A stretch of DNA of 64,000 nt from Nosema muscidifuracis (Eukaryota > Microsporidia > Nosematidae), in the NCBI GenBank assembly GCA_028335825.1, contig JAIOKI010000004.1:248001-312000 (forward strand). The letters are read 5' to 3'. The notes under the pieces are model-generated. The model saw only the letters and a program-made list of their open reading frames with translations. It ran no database searches and was not told where the DNA came from. Positions within the stretch are counted from its first letter, which is position 1, and the number at the start of each line of letters is the position of its first letter. Both the position numbers and the translations under genes were made by a program. Positions 52,501-64,000 of the stretch are shown here, piece after piece.

Positions 52501-53400
52501 TAACTTTCTTGTAAATTCTACCTCCGAAAGTTTCCCTATATATCAAGATTCTTACTTCTTCTGGGAAAGATTAATTCTTAAATGTGTAACCTTTTTTTAA
52601 ACCGCCATCAATTTTAAAATTCTATATTTTAAAGTTTTTTTCAAATTGTTTAGTCACTTCTTTGACTATGGTTCTTTTAATATTTCAATTAGTTTATTTG
52701 ACTGGCAACAATGCGCGTCACTAGTTGTCATTTAATTTCGTTAGCTTGACACCATTTTCGATTTCTTTTGGTGAGTTTGAAATTATTTGTTGTAAGTATC
52801 ATCTTATATATTTCCTTAAAAAACTTTAGTAATGGGTCCATGTTCCTTGTTTTTACTATTTTGCAAATCCGTATTTCGTAAATTTTTTTAATTTCAGTTA
52901 TTATATTACTTCCTTTAATTGGTCTCATAATGTCAAAAGCGATCTTTTTTCGCCCATTTATTACACCTAGATTGTCTTTGAATACCATACTCTAAAATAA
53001 TTATATAACTTGCATGCAGTACATTTTATAACATCTCTACATTGTTATTCTGTAATAATAATGTCGTTAGTTTGCCACTCTTATATACCAGACTACAATT
53101 CACCTCCATGATTTACTTGTCTATTGGAGATGTGCCATTATTCTTTCTGCCTAGTGCATTTACATGTAAGATTTCAATTTACCTGGTAATTTCGACTATT
53201 GTATCTCTCTTTTTTCGTTGAGCGATTTTGAATCTATGTGGTTTGTAATAAGTGTAAATATCTTGCCTACTAAAAAGTATCTATATTTATTCTTATCTGT
53301 AATGCTGTAGTTTAGTTCTGTTTCAGAAAATGTTCTTGATGAATGCATAACCTTTATCTCTTTTCGACATTATGTTGACTTAATATTGTGCCAATTCAAA
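49550..53400. other. Non-coding, decayed AT-rich sequence
   Basis: About 3.9 kb with no recognisable gene. Short frames at 49793-50035 and 52728-52988 (minus) show no family match that I can see and lack the CCC signal. Likely old repeat debris. Confidence 0.4.
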
Positions 53401-54250
53401 CATTGAAGGCACTCGTTTCTAAATAAAATATTTTGTTAAAATTATGTTAATAGTTTAAATTTTCAGAAATTAAACTGCTTTATATGTTCTTTTTTTTAGT
53501 CCGAACTAATTGATATTTCTCTAGTAACCCCATGAGAAGCACTGATATTTTGCACAGTTTTTCATAAATTTTTCTTATCTCATTGATATTTTGCAAAGAT
53601 TGAAGTTTTTATTCTCTCTATTGTCTAATTTCGATATTATTCATTCGATCTTGTTCTATATCCTAAAAAGTTAATTTCTTTCTTTCTTTATAATTGTAAT
53701 TTGTCTTTGTTAGCCACCAAACCAATGCATTTTTATCAGAAATTTTAATGTTATGTTTGATGCTTTATCATGTTATTTTTTGTTTCTTTAAAATTATGAT
53801 GTTGTCTACGTATATAAAAACCGACTTTTATAATAATTTTTTGCGGAATTTTTTAAAACTTATCCATTAGATCTATTTTTGAGTTATAGAGAATCTTCAT
53901 CATATATGGCAAGAGGTATTTATCAAATATCACAATTTTACTGAAATTATATAAATTTTTGTAAGTTTTCATTTTCATTTAGTTTTGTCCATGTTGAATG
54001 CTGTATATATTTGCATTTTAGTTATATTCTTTTTTCATATTCGGCTTTTTGTATTCTTAACGATTTGTTCACAACGATATACCTCAGTTTCTATATTACA
54101 TTCGTATTTTTAAAACTTCTATCGCATTTATCACAAAGAATAATTATAAACTTATCTAAAACGTCTATTCTGCATAATGAACTGTGACTAAGTTCTTCTT
54201 TTTTGGTAAGAAATGAAATTCTGAAATGTATTTTTCATTTTTAGAATTAA
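53400..54250 (-). mobile_element. Ty3/gypsy-like RT fossil C
   Basis: Around 53780-54000 on the minus strand the sequence resembles the RT region around the catalytic YxDD box of Ty3/gypsy elements (a degenerate VFIYVDNIII). Heavily broken, old. Limits approximate and the call is weaker than for fossils A, B and E. Confidence 0.4.
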
Positions 54251-55880
54251 AGTTCTACTTAGGATTTTTTATATTAAATTATTAAAAAATGTATTTTATG
54301 TAAAGTGAATCTATTCATCAAATTTAAAAGATTTATTTAGATCATTTGATCTTGCGTTTATTTCTTAATTCATGATATCAAAAAATTGTCAATACTATAT
54401 TTGTAGATAGTAAAATATTTCGCACAATGATCTACGTCATCATTCTACTATTATTTACTTCGGCAATATTTATTTAGTAGGTTTTCTTTAGAAATCATAT
54501 TAACTTGCTTTTGGATTTTTAAATTTTAGTCGGATGTTTTATGTAACTTATCTCTGCTTTCATTTTATTAATCTTCTCTTACAGCTTTCATCTCCAATTA
54601 TATTAGATTCCTCTACCTAATTTATTAGTCCCTCTGTTATCATAAACAGGAAAATAAAGTCTCTGTTTTGTGCTATTCCGCTTCTAAAGACCCAATTAAT
54701 TATTTCGTCTTTCAATTCTAATTTTTTATTCGCCCTTTCTTGTAGGATATAGATGAGGTCTCAACCCTTTTCTTGTCTATGATTAGAAATTCAAATAGGG
54801 ATATTTTGTTCGAACAGTTTTCAGCCAGCTTATTTTTTTATTTTTCATAAGCTAGGATCCAAACCTTTTTGTCCGATAATACTCCTTATAACATTCAAAA
54901 TCTAGTCTTCTACGATTCTGAAAACCTGTTTATTCGTGTATCCTTATTTTCCTATTATTCATCTTCTATTTCCAGTCTGTAAATATCACTTCTAGTATTT
55001 TCATGTTTAATTCTATATTATTTCTCCAGCTTATATATTTTTTTATTCAGATTCTTTATCATGTTGTGATTTATTGATTTTTTTGTATAGTAACACAAAA
55101 AATATTCCTCCAGTTATATGTCGTGAATAAATTTAAGTTCTAATACACCACTAATTGATCTCAATTTTATTTTAATGGAATCGATTTTCTGATTTAAAAA
55201 TTCGACAAATGACTAACAATCTATTAAACAGCCAAAAAATCACTAAATTGGAATTCCCCAAAAATAATCATTATGTATTATTGAATTTTTTATGCGTTTT
55301 TTAAAATGTCTTATAGTGTTTGTCTTATTTATGCATTAAATCATAATTTTAACGGTATTCCTTCAAATATTTCATAAATCTAAAATCTTTCTACTTGATT
55401 TCCTTTAGAATATTAAATCTTTTTAATTTACTTTTAATAATTTCTGTAAAATATACTAAGATCACATTTTTTTCTATAAATAATATGCATTATTCTCAAT
55501 GTATCAGATTGTTTTTTGATAATATACCTATCATCAATATTAAAATACTTACATATTTAAGTTTTTGTTAGGTGATAGGCTTGTACTGAAGATAAGAATA
55601 CCCCGGAAAATGTGAGATTTTGGTTCATTAAAAAAGGCCACTTTAATTGAATTGATCATGATAAATTAATTAATGAACAGATTCATAGTATCTGATAAGT
55701 CTTCTATTTGAAAGATATTCTAAGATTCTGGGCTATATTTATTTCCAACCAATTTATATATATCTAAATTGTTATTGTAAATAACCTACAAAAGAATTAT
55801 CTTATATTGGATTTATACCTCAATATAAAATAATATTTAACATGACGAACATAAAGAAAAACAGAGAGATAAATTCCTAA
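54250..55880. other. Decayed AT-rich sequence
   Basis: No gene or RNA identified; probably continues the surrounding repeat debris. Confidence 0.35.
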
Positions 55881-56750
55881 TAAAATTTTGTTTAAAACTA
55901 GGTGAGTACGAGCAAGAATACAGCTGCAGATAGAAATAGAGATAGTAAGAGTTAGACAGGGTAGATTAATTATAGGTGAGTATTTGCGGGATTATATTAT
56001 TATAAAAGACTTAGTATGATGTTATTTAGAAATTATAGAAGCATTTTAGAGATGAGAAAGAAACTGGTGCTATGCGGAGATATTATCTGAAGAGAAAGAT
56101 AATGATGATTATATGAAAATTGAAGAAAGTCAAAGAAAAATAACGGCCAAGATAATATTAAATGTTGTTTCGTATTCATGAAAGTGGGATACATAGCTAA
56201 AAAGTGTTTCTAACGTAAAAGCATTACTTACCTATAAAAATCTGGGAAATAATGTAAATAAAAGTTTTAAATATTTTTGTAGTAAAAAAGATTACGAATC
56301 TAAGATTAAAAATATCAGGAGTTTTGAAGAAATAAATGAGAAGATAAAATGCTTATTAAGTGAAAAGTGTCTAAAAAACTAGACAGAGAGAAAAAATAGT
56401 TTTTAAATATTAAGTTGTATATCAGAGTCTGAAGAAAAAAATTATTGTGTATTTCAAGGATTTAGTAAATAGTGGAATAATAAAAAAACTGAGATCTATG
56501 TGGATAAACCCAGCGATGATGTGAGAATTGTATTAATTTGGTGAAATTTAATGACTAGGTGGAAATAGATCTATATAAGTTACCAATAATTCGAGATATT
56601 ATATGAAACATTGAGTTTCAGAGGTTTACAGTTATTTATATAAAGAAGAAATTTATCATTTTGAAATTGAATAGATTGGAACAACATGGTCATTGTCAGA
56701 GTGTAACTCTAGACATGTCCTATCAATTGTAATAAAGGAGTGGGTCACGA
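55880..56750 (+). mobile_element. Ty3/gypsy-like gag/pol fossil D
   Basis: Plus strand. Around 56160-56220 lies a degenerate zinc-knuckle-like patch (KVGYIAKKCF). Around 56450-56690 there is sequence like the 5' part of RT (SGIIKK, YKLPIIRDII). Order gag-like then pol-like fits one element. Many breaks, old; ends not defined. Confidence 0.5.
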
Positions 56751-57340
56751 ATACAAAGTTGACGTGTCTTGTTAAAACACGCATTTACATTAAAATAAAC
56801 AAATGGCTAAACATGTTTATTCGATGAAGTACTCTATAAATACTGAAAACATGTTTAGAAATTTGAAATTACTAATGACGTATTTTTATCACCAGAAAGC
56901 TATAAAAAGAAGACCGAAGAAAAGGGTATGAAAAAAGAACAGAAAAATAAAAATAATAAAAATATTTATATCGAAACATCAATTATTAATGAAGGGGTAT
57001 TTCCCACCCCCCGATAGCCAAACGAAACGGGTTGACAAGTATAAATATATTATTGTTGCTTAAATATTGTATTCATAATAATACTGAAACCTAGGTTTAG
57101 CCTGCTTTAGAATATGTAATTTTATAATTAAATAAAAACATAGAAGCAATCTAATATATTTTAGGTCTCTGTTTTTAACATATAGAAGATATTTTTTTTA
57201 ATTTTCAAATTTAACATTTAAACAGGTGAAATTAGCAACCTTATATTTGTGCTACAGAAAAAATCTATATAAAATATTGTTATAATATTATCTTCCTCAA
57301 TAATCAAAGCTATATATTTTGATAAATATATACATGGCGT
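56750..57340. other. AT-rich stretch, possible element end
   Basis: Contains a short GC-richer patch with cccaccccccgatagcc at ~57004. It might be part of a terminal repeat of fossil D, but no second copy is seen in the window. Confidence 0.3.
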
Positions 57341-57441
57341 TCCTGAAAGCCATGGTTTTAACTTACGCTGGAGCTGATGCTCGTTGCTTTGATAATGTTT
57401 GAGTATTTTGAATTATTAAGGGTATTTATTATTACATTACC
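57340..57441 (-). mobile_element. Pol-fossil scrap interrupted by LINE family 2
   Basis: 57376-57436 is nearly the same as 44571-44630 within fossil A (shared gagtattttgaattattaa). It therefore appears to be a piece of a related element into which the 5'-truncated LINE inserted. Confidence 0.6.
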
Positions 57442-58839
57442 ATGCGAGTTAAAATTGCTGGTGATACATATAGTGGCTATAGCTACAGAAAGGGAGTGAG
57501 ACAAGGATGTCCTTGTTCTCCAATGCTGTTCAACATCTTTATCAATGATATATTTGATGGCATAGAAGGAGTATTGATTCCTAAATCAAATACAAAGATT
57601 CCAGGACTTATGTTTGCTGATGACATAGTTGTCTTTGGAAATGACGTCAATGATCTTGAAGCAAAGATCGATAAAATTTCTAAATGGACAGTTGATAACA
57701 GAATGAAGATCAACTGCAGAAAGAGTGGAGTATTAGTATGGTCAGCCCATACTGGTATTCAAGAAAATAGAAGTCTGTATTCTCTCCATACAGACTTTGG
57801 TGACATTGAAGAGGTCACAGAATATAAATATCTAGGAGTTCTCATAAAGAGAAACACCCTAGAAGAACATTCAGTCAGAGATGCAGCTGCACGTGGCAAG
57901 AAAGCTTTAGATGCCTTGATGCCAAAACTGTTAAATCATAGCATCAACCTTACATTCAAGGCCATCTTAGTAAAATGTGTACTTGTACCTGCATTAATGT
58001 ACGGTAGTGAACTTTGGGGAATGTCTAGTACAAGAGCAGGTAAGATCAATAGGATCTTAAGAAAATCACTGAGACTGATATTCAAGAGAGTATTAGTTCC
58101 TCTAGATAGAATAATGGATGAGTTCAGAATAGAACGAATTCATATACAGGCAGCTCTTAGTAGATATAGAGCATACAATAAGTGGAAACACAATAAAACT
58201 ATTATTTCGGATATAATTTCAATTAATCCGAAGGAAAGAAAAACTACTTGGTGTTCGAGAACACAAAGATGGTTAAAAAGATTTGTCAGCCATGACTACG
58301 AAACAAGTTATAATAGAATTGTCACCGCTAAGATCATTGATGTATTACGAAGTAGAAGGACTCTGAATACTTCTGTAGCTACATCAATAGCAAGCCAGTA
58401 TAACATAAGAGATTCACAGATCAAATATGTTATGCAGAAAGTAAACAATCGAAAGATTAGAACATACACTAGATTAAGATGCAATCTAGTTAAGTGGTCA
58501 TCCTCATTAGCTTGTTCCGGAAGAATTCCTGTGAGTTATAGGAACAAATGCTTTCTATGTGATGGACCTCAAGAAAATATAGAACACTTTCTGATTGAGT
58601 GCTCCCTCTTAAGTGAGATCAGGTTCTCTTTTGAAGAGAATTTGCCGATATTGAAGTGTTCTAGAACAAGTAACCAGGATAAAGTAAAATTAATTCTTGG
58701 TAATAAGGACGGATTAGGAAATAATCCAGATAAAATTAAAGAGCTCTGTTGCATCATAGAATTCTTAGATAGAATGGTTATATCTAGAGCTATTATATTT
58801 CATAATAGACTCAAAGAACTTAATCAAAGTACAAGATAA
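57442..58839 (+). CDS. 5'-truncated LINE family 2 ORF2 (reverse transcriptase half)
   Basis: 465 residues open, beginning inside the RT just before RKGVRQGCPCSPMLFNIFIND. The catalytic FADDIVVF and the C-terminal CCHC knuckle (CFLCDGPQENIEHFLIEC) are present. The endonuclease and the first half of RT are missing, the usual result of incomplete reverse transcription. The protein differs from family 1 throughout but aligns colinearly. The first Met (57442) is simply an internal codon near the truncation, so translation is doubtful. Confidence 0.85.
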   Translation: MRVKIAGDTYSGYSYRKGVRQGCPCSPMLFNIFINDIFDGIEGVLIPKSNTKIPGLMFADDIVVFGNDVNDLEAKIDKISKWTVDNRMKINCRKSGVLVWSAHTGIQENRSLYSLHTDFGDIEEVTEYKYLGVLIKRNTLEEHSVRDAAARGKKALDALMPKLLNHSINLTFKAILVKCVLVPALMYGSELWGMSSTRAGKINRILRKSLRLIFKRVLVPLDRIMDEFRIERIHIQAALSRYRAYNKWKHNKTIISDIISINPKERKTTWCSRTQRWLKRFVSHDYETSYNRIVTAKIIDVLRSRRTLNTSVATSIASQYNIRDSQIKYVMQKVNNRKIRTYTRLRCNLVKWSSSLACSGRIPVSYRNKCFLCDGPQENIEHFLIECSLLSEIRFSFEENLPILKCSRTSNQDKVKLILGNKDGLGNNPDKIKELCCIIEFLDRMVISRAIIFHNRLKELNQSTR

Positions 58840-59177
58840 TTCAGTAATGAAAGAAAATGTGTTAATTTATTAACAGAAAGATTTTTATTTTTAGACCTAG
58901 GAGAGGTCGGGTATGATACTGTATGCTGTATTACTTTCGCTGGACTGAGTTGTGTTCTTAATTGGTGTATTGAGCCAGGCGATACGTTCCTACCTGTCTC
59001 TTGACAGGTTATAGCCTTCATGGCTATGACTTTAAGTAGTCCTAAGGGAACGATATTTTCTCCTATAAGCGAGGCCGTAAAGGTATGCTGGCGTGTAAAG
59101 CGCACTATTGATGTTTGTTTTCTCAGTGGAGATTTTGGTGGCCGGGTGGTTTTTCTTCTATACTGATTTTATTTTTT
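58840..59177 (+). mobile_element. 3' UTR of LINE family 2
   Basis: Contains the ~40-nt core shared with family 1 (58943-58984), then a closing stem CGTTCC (58985-58990)/GGAACG (59047-59052) enclosing hairpins ACCTGTC/GACAGGT (58992-59009) and ATAGCC/GGCTAT (59011-59027). The shared GGTATGCTGG lies nearer the 3' end. The element ends around 59160-59177 in a T-rich run. Confidence 0.75.
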
Positions 59178-59894
59178 TACCCTCTGAGGCTATAAGAGGA
59201 TGTATAAAAAGAAAAGGAGCCGAAACACTCCATAAAAAATAGTATACATCTAGATGTTACCACAAAAGAAAGCCTCCAAGGGCCCATGGAATTAATCCAT
59301 GAAGCGACTGACATCTTAATTGAGTCTGTAAAGTCCTTTGTGGAAACAATAGAAGAGAAACAAATTTCTAAGTTGCATAACTTGCAGGAGACTAAGAAAA
59401 ATGTTGTACTCAACAAAAGAGAGAAGTCGAAACGCTTCACAAATAAAAATTATCCTAAGGTTGGCAAGCCAAAGGATGTTGGAAAAGTTCCCAGTAAAAC
59501 CACTAAGGGAAGTGTGGTATCACAAAACAAAAATCTCTTAAAAAGACTTAGAAAAGATTCAGCTTGTAAAAAAGTTGAAATAAAAAATTTTATTGCCTCA
59601 AAAATGAAAAGCAATAAAGATAACAAACCAGTAAAGAAGAATACTGGAGAAAAGTGGACAGATAAGCTATCTAGAGAAGAACTCCTTAAAATCATGTTTG
59701 AGGGGAATAACCAAGCCGAAAATAAGTATCGGCTGGTTATAATTGAAGGTTTACCATCAGGGGAGGGCCATAAAAATTTAGCTGTCTGGGCTAAGATATT
59801 AGGTGTTAAGGAGTCAAACATTCCTTACATAAAATATATCAGTGGGAAAACGATTCTCTTAGTAAGATATGAAGCTGTTTTGAGAGTGGCAGAT
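59178..59894 (+). pseudogene. LINE family 1 ORF1 fragment
   Basis: Plus-strand copy of an internal part of ORF1 (corresponds to ~36670 down to ~35925 of the intact copy), truncated at both ends. A 211-codon frame (59286-59921) remains open. Compared with the intact copy it has point differences and a ~21-nt loss between two TCTAGATG direct repeats near 59255. Directly abuts the end of LINE family 2. Confidence 0.85.
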
Positions 59895-61650
59895 TGTTTT
59901 AAAAAACTGATAAAAATTTAGATACATCAAGGATCTAAATTCTGTCAAATAGTTTTTCTCAGTATAAAAAAGTGACCGTTTGGTCCTGTTTTCACTGGTA
60001 ATTTTTTAGGGGTAAAAATAAAATAATTAAATATTAAAAAATTCAATTATTTGTCACCTTAGTAACTTTTAAGTTAGTTTTTATTAAATAGCATTTGATT
60101 CTTTATATTTGAATTAAAGAATAGTATCTCTTTACAGGATTATAAATTTATACTGATTGAGATAAAAACGAAAAAAAGTTGATATTTCGTTTTATGTAGA
60201 TTTGTGATTTGTTTTGAATAATTGTTGTTTGACTTAAATATTATTTGATAATTTTTTATAAGTTTATAATTCTGAAAACTCTGTTTGAAAATTGACCATA
60301 TTGTCAGTCTCATAAACATGTTAAAAATGTAGTATTTGTTGTATGTCGCACATTCAGTTCCAGACTATAGAAGTAAGCAAATAGTATTTCAAAGAATGAA
60401 ACTGTGAAGCTCTCACAAATATTTTTATGCTAATTTTTCTTGTATGTTTTCGTTAAGACTAATGTTGAATTAATTCCTCCAAAAAATATTAAATAATTTT
60501 TATAAAGGGACGAATAAAAAGAATTATATCAAAATATTTAACAATAATATTATCGAGTATTATAAATTGAACGTAGTCCACAGGCTTATGGAAGAAATAT
60601 TGTTTTATATCTGAATCAAGGATTTCATATTAGCATATCCTTCGTAGAAGTATGTTTTATTGTGTGAATATTATGGATATAATGAGCTCTCGTAAAGTGA
60701 ATTTAATAAATTATACGTGCTCATTTTGAAGTGTTATTTTTAAATATTATTTAATTTGGATAAAAAAATATTTAATCATGTATTTCGGTGATAAATGCAT
60801 TTTGTAGAAATGAGATTGAATATCATGGTTTAATTTTCAGAAATAAACATTTTATTTATCAAATCTCTGTAATTTATTTATGTCATTAAATTGCTTATTA
60901 ATATAAAATGTTGGTTTATCACATTTCCCCTTTCATTTTATTTGAATCATGTTTATAAATCATCTATCATCTCCAAACCATTCTATCGTTTCTTCTCCTG
61001 ATTTTCTTTATTTTGTTACATCAAATTTATTTCTAAATACTTAATCATTTATATTATATTATATTAATCCTATTTTATTTAGCCGTTTTGTCTATTTATT
61101 ACCTTCCTAAATGTACTTATTTGTTTTTCATCAGGAGTTAAAAAATTATATCCATGCAAGTTCATAAGTGATAAATGTAGTATTAATATTTTGTAATTTA
61201 TATCTAGTCTTGTATGTATTCTTTTCACTATCTTTTTATTATTGAACATTCTAATAGTCTTTGCTATCATTTCGTTTGAAGGTATCACCTAGAATAATAC
61301 TATTTTGTCTTAGATATTCATTGTACTTTTTGCCTATAATTTCTTTCGTTATGTGTTATTATGTATTTAATTGTTTTTTCGTTCATTCTTCTAGACATGA
61401 AAGTTCATGAGATTATGTTAGATAATAGACTCAATTGTACCTCGTAAATATTTCAGTTGCTGTAAGAAAGTATTCTTCAATTTAATCCATACAATTTTTA
61501 AATGCATTTTTTACTTATATTAAGCAGTTTATTATTATTTTAGAGCTTTTATATTCTTTAGAACATATCACAATCTTCGATAACTTTCTTGATCGCTTTT
61601 TTTCACATATTTGCAAATATATAATTTTTTATATTATAATAAGTCACTTG
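59895..61650. other. Non-coding AT-rich sequence
   Basis: No gene identified. A 69-codon minus frame at 61079-61288 might belong to the downstream part of fossil E, but no motif is secure. Confidence 0.35.
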
Positions 61651-63350
61651 CATATCTGAATAGCTAAACACTTTTAAATGAAATTGATAAACTTTCTTTT
61701 TACTTCTTCTGTGATCATTATTCTTTGTTTTTGCCTCTTTTCAGTTATTTTGAATATTATTTGTAGTTTCGCTTTTTTTACCTATCTTTTACATACTGAT
61801 CTATTGGGTTTATAAATTCTTATTTCATTTCTTTTAATTTACCTGACTTCAGTTTGAACTTCTTGAATTCTTCCGTGTCTAAATATAAACCGGATCAGGT
61901 AATCTGCGATTACATTCTCTTTACCTTCTATTGTATTGAGACAAAAATTATATTCGTTCAGTAATAATTTCTATATTCTTATTCTATCGATATTTTGTTT
62001 TGAATAGTAGAATTCTGTTATCTGTATAAATTTCAATGTAGTTTCACGGTATTATATTTATACAGTCGTCAGATAATATTTAATTCTGTAATTTTTATTT
62101 CTTCTTTATTTTTTATATGATCTCTATAATTTCTGGACTTATGTTTGGTATAAAATTTCTATACTAGTTTAGTATACTTATAATTTTTTGAATATTTCGT
62201 TTACTCTTTACCATCGATTTCTGTATGGTTCTAAACTTTGTTGAGTACCTTTGAAGACTTTATTATCTATAATATCCATCTGATCTGTCATAAACTCTGA
62301 TTTTTAAAGTTAATCTTTACATTATACTTTCTTAGTCTTCTTAATACCTCATGTGATTTTTTCATGTTTATAGATATCTTTTGCTGAAAATATAATATTG
62401 TCATGTATATTGAAATGGTTTCTATATCTTAAAGTATTTCTATCATGACATTTTGAATCCTATTTTAATCCAAAAGCAAACTTGTGCATTTGAATATTCT
62501 TCCTAGTATATTGAATATCAAAAATTATTTATATTAATTATCTAATCTTAATTGAAAAAAACTATTTAAAAGATCTATCTAGTTAGTACAGATTTTATTC
62601 AGAGCCCTGGGAAATTGTATCATTTAATGGATTATATGTATTTGTCTTTATAATTTACTACTAAAATTATTTTCCATTTTTTAATGATAAATATCGGACC
62701 GAAGTAACTTTACTTACTTTCCTATATAATTTCATTTTCTTAAATCCTCTGTATCTATTCTTTAGTTTCTGCTGGTCATGTTTATAGAATTTCATAATGT
62801 TAGTTTTTTGTATTACGAAATATTTATCTGTTTCTATTTCTTCTAGATTTGTACTTTTAAGATATGCTTTAATTTCTTTATTTAGGAATTCTGTTTTAAT
62901 AAAGTATAGTTTTTCTTAAAACAAATTTTCGAGTTCTTATTGGTACTTCAGTAATTTTTTTATTCCAGCCCTGTTCAGTTTCAAATTAGTTTTCTTTTGA
63001 GTAGTCAATTACCATCTTAGTCTGAAAATCAAATAAATTTACTAATATTATGTTCGTTAAAAGCTTTAGTATAAGTAGAGTTTTACATTAGACTACTGTA
63101 AGCCATTTTAGGTACTTATGTTGAATTCTACTGTTTTATTTGTGCAGATTATTTCTTTGTCATCTTTGAATGAAAAAATGTAACAGTTTAGCACATTATT
63201 TCAAGATAAAGTTGTGTTTGGAACCCGAGCCTAATTTAATGTATAAATATGTTTTAGAATGATTACATCAGTCTATAAAATCTCAAGAAAACTAAATTGT
63301 TTGTACATTAAGAAAGAGATTGTATAATTCTTAATAATTTTTTTTGAAGT
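61650..63350 (-). mobile_element. Ty3/gypsy-like pol fossil E (RT and RNase H)
   Basis: The best-preserved of the fossils. Minus strand, ~62305-62366: HEVLRRLRKYNVKINFK, the post-YxDD helix of Ty3/gypsy RT. Farther on, ~61892-61930: EGKENVIADYLIR, matching the end of the RNase H domain (iPGkeNvvADaLSR). The order RT then RNase H is correct for this family. Many breaks; no LTR identified; limits approximate. Confidence 0.7.
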
Positions 63351-64000
63351 CTTATTAGTTTCATTCGTATATATATTTGCTTATTTTTCTTATTTCTTAA
63401 CCTTCAGGTTCACTTATATGTTGTTGGATTTATTTATCTTCAATAACTATTTTTAATTCTTCTATTATCTCTATATCTTCTAATATATCTTGTACTTCTT
63501 AAAGACCTTTTTTATAAGAAACTTCTTGATATTCCTAGCATAAATAAATCTTGCGATATTCTCTTATTTTGGTTATCGTGGCATTCTGTAAGATAATAGT
63601 AAACACCAAGTCCCGCATTTATCTTGTTATAGAGTTATTTGATAAAATACGTTAACTTGTCAATTCGATTTAAACTATGAAATGATATTTGTCGTGCTTT
63701 AGTTACATTGAAAATAGTAAGTAGCGCTAGTTTTCGTCAGACATTTCGATAAGTTAAAGGCTGTCTTCTATTACGTCGTTTATCAAATCTATTGTATTAA
63801 ATCTTAATTGTTTTCGGACCAAGCATATCACAACTATACTTATTCTAGCTTTTGAAACCAGTCTTATATGTTGAGACTTTTAAGATAATCTAAAAGTTTT
63901 TTTTCGTATTATACTTATAAAATCGAAGTTTTATTTATTTTCTCGAGACATAATGTATGTCATTATATTTATTATCAACATAAAATATGGTTCACCACAC
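63350..64000. other. AT-rich sequence at window edge
   Basis: No recognisable feature; no telomeric repeat seen at the end of the window. Confidence 0.35.

Noticed and set aside
52728-52988. Host gene of 86 codons on the minus strand
   Set aside because: No recognisable domain, no start motif; composition matches decayed repeats.
63350-64000. Telomere at the window end
   Set aside because: No short G-rich tandem repeat is visible.

Overview
The window is nuclear DNA of a microsporidian (obligate intracellular fungal relative). Signs: very AT-rich sequence; a compact minus-strand rRNA unit with a ~1.24 kb SSU and a 5.8S-like segment fused to the LSU; shortened, mostly intron-less versions of conserved eukaryotic genes; and a CCC (sometimes GGG) motif 2-15 nt before the ATG of nearly every gene. 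The species cannot be named from the sequence alone. The many transposons and long spacers argue against the smallest microsporidian genomes.

Region 1 (1-31.5 kb) is ordinary gene territory on both strands. Recognised genes: MRD1-like RRM protein, AOS1-like SUMO E1 subunit, cysteinyl-tRNA synthetase, a protein with two C-terminal ubiquitin/SUMO-like folds (Rad60/Esc2/NIP45-like), a SulP/STAS transporter, a homeodomain protein, an ASNSD1-like glutamine amidotransferase/asparagine synthetase-like protein, alpha-SNAP (SEC17), DBP10 helicase, a TPR protein (possibly Ctr9), MED21, ribosomal protein eL14, an AT-hook/SAP protein, tRNA-Thr(AGU) and MSH6. Several orphan proteins lie between them. Spacers are AT-rich and often hold short tandem repeats. 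One spacer (about 10.13-10.19 kb) holds a strong candidate C/D-box snoRNA whose D' guide matches the P-loop of the LSU rRNA in this same window.

Region 2 (31.5-38 kb) is a two-ORF LINE (non-LTR retrotransposon, APE endonuclease plus reverse transcriptase) with both frames open. Its 3' end lies just upstream of MSH6. At its 5' side is a short mosaic of other LINE pieces that abuts the 3' end of the LSU gene.

Region 3 (38-42 kb) is the rRNA unit, transcribed on the minus strand: SSU, a short AT-rich ITS, then 5.8S+LSU. A GC-richer, hairpin-rich stretch lies just upstream.

Region 4 (42.3-64 kb) is mostly a transposon graveyard: several heavily decayed Ty3/gypsy-like pol fossils on both strands, a 5'-truncated LINE of a second family (57.4-59.2 kb) and a fragment of the first family's ORF1. 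No host gene is recognisable there. rDNA next to repeats is compatible with a subtelomeric position, but no telomere repeat is seen.

Links between genes: MRD1, DBP10, the candidate snoRNA, eL14 and the rDNA all serve ribosome production. The AOS1-like and tandem-UBL proteins may both act in SUMO biology. MED21, possibly Ctr9, the homeodomain and the AT-hook/SAP proteins belong to transcription and chromatin.
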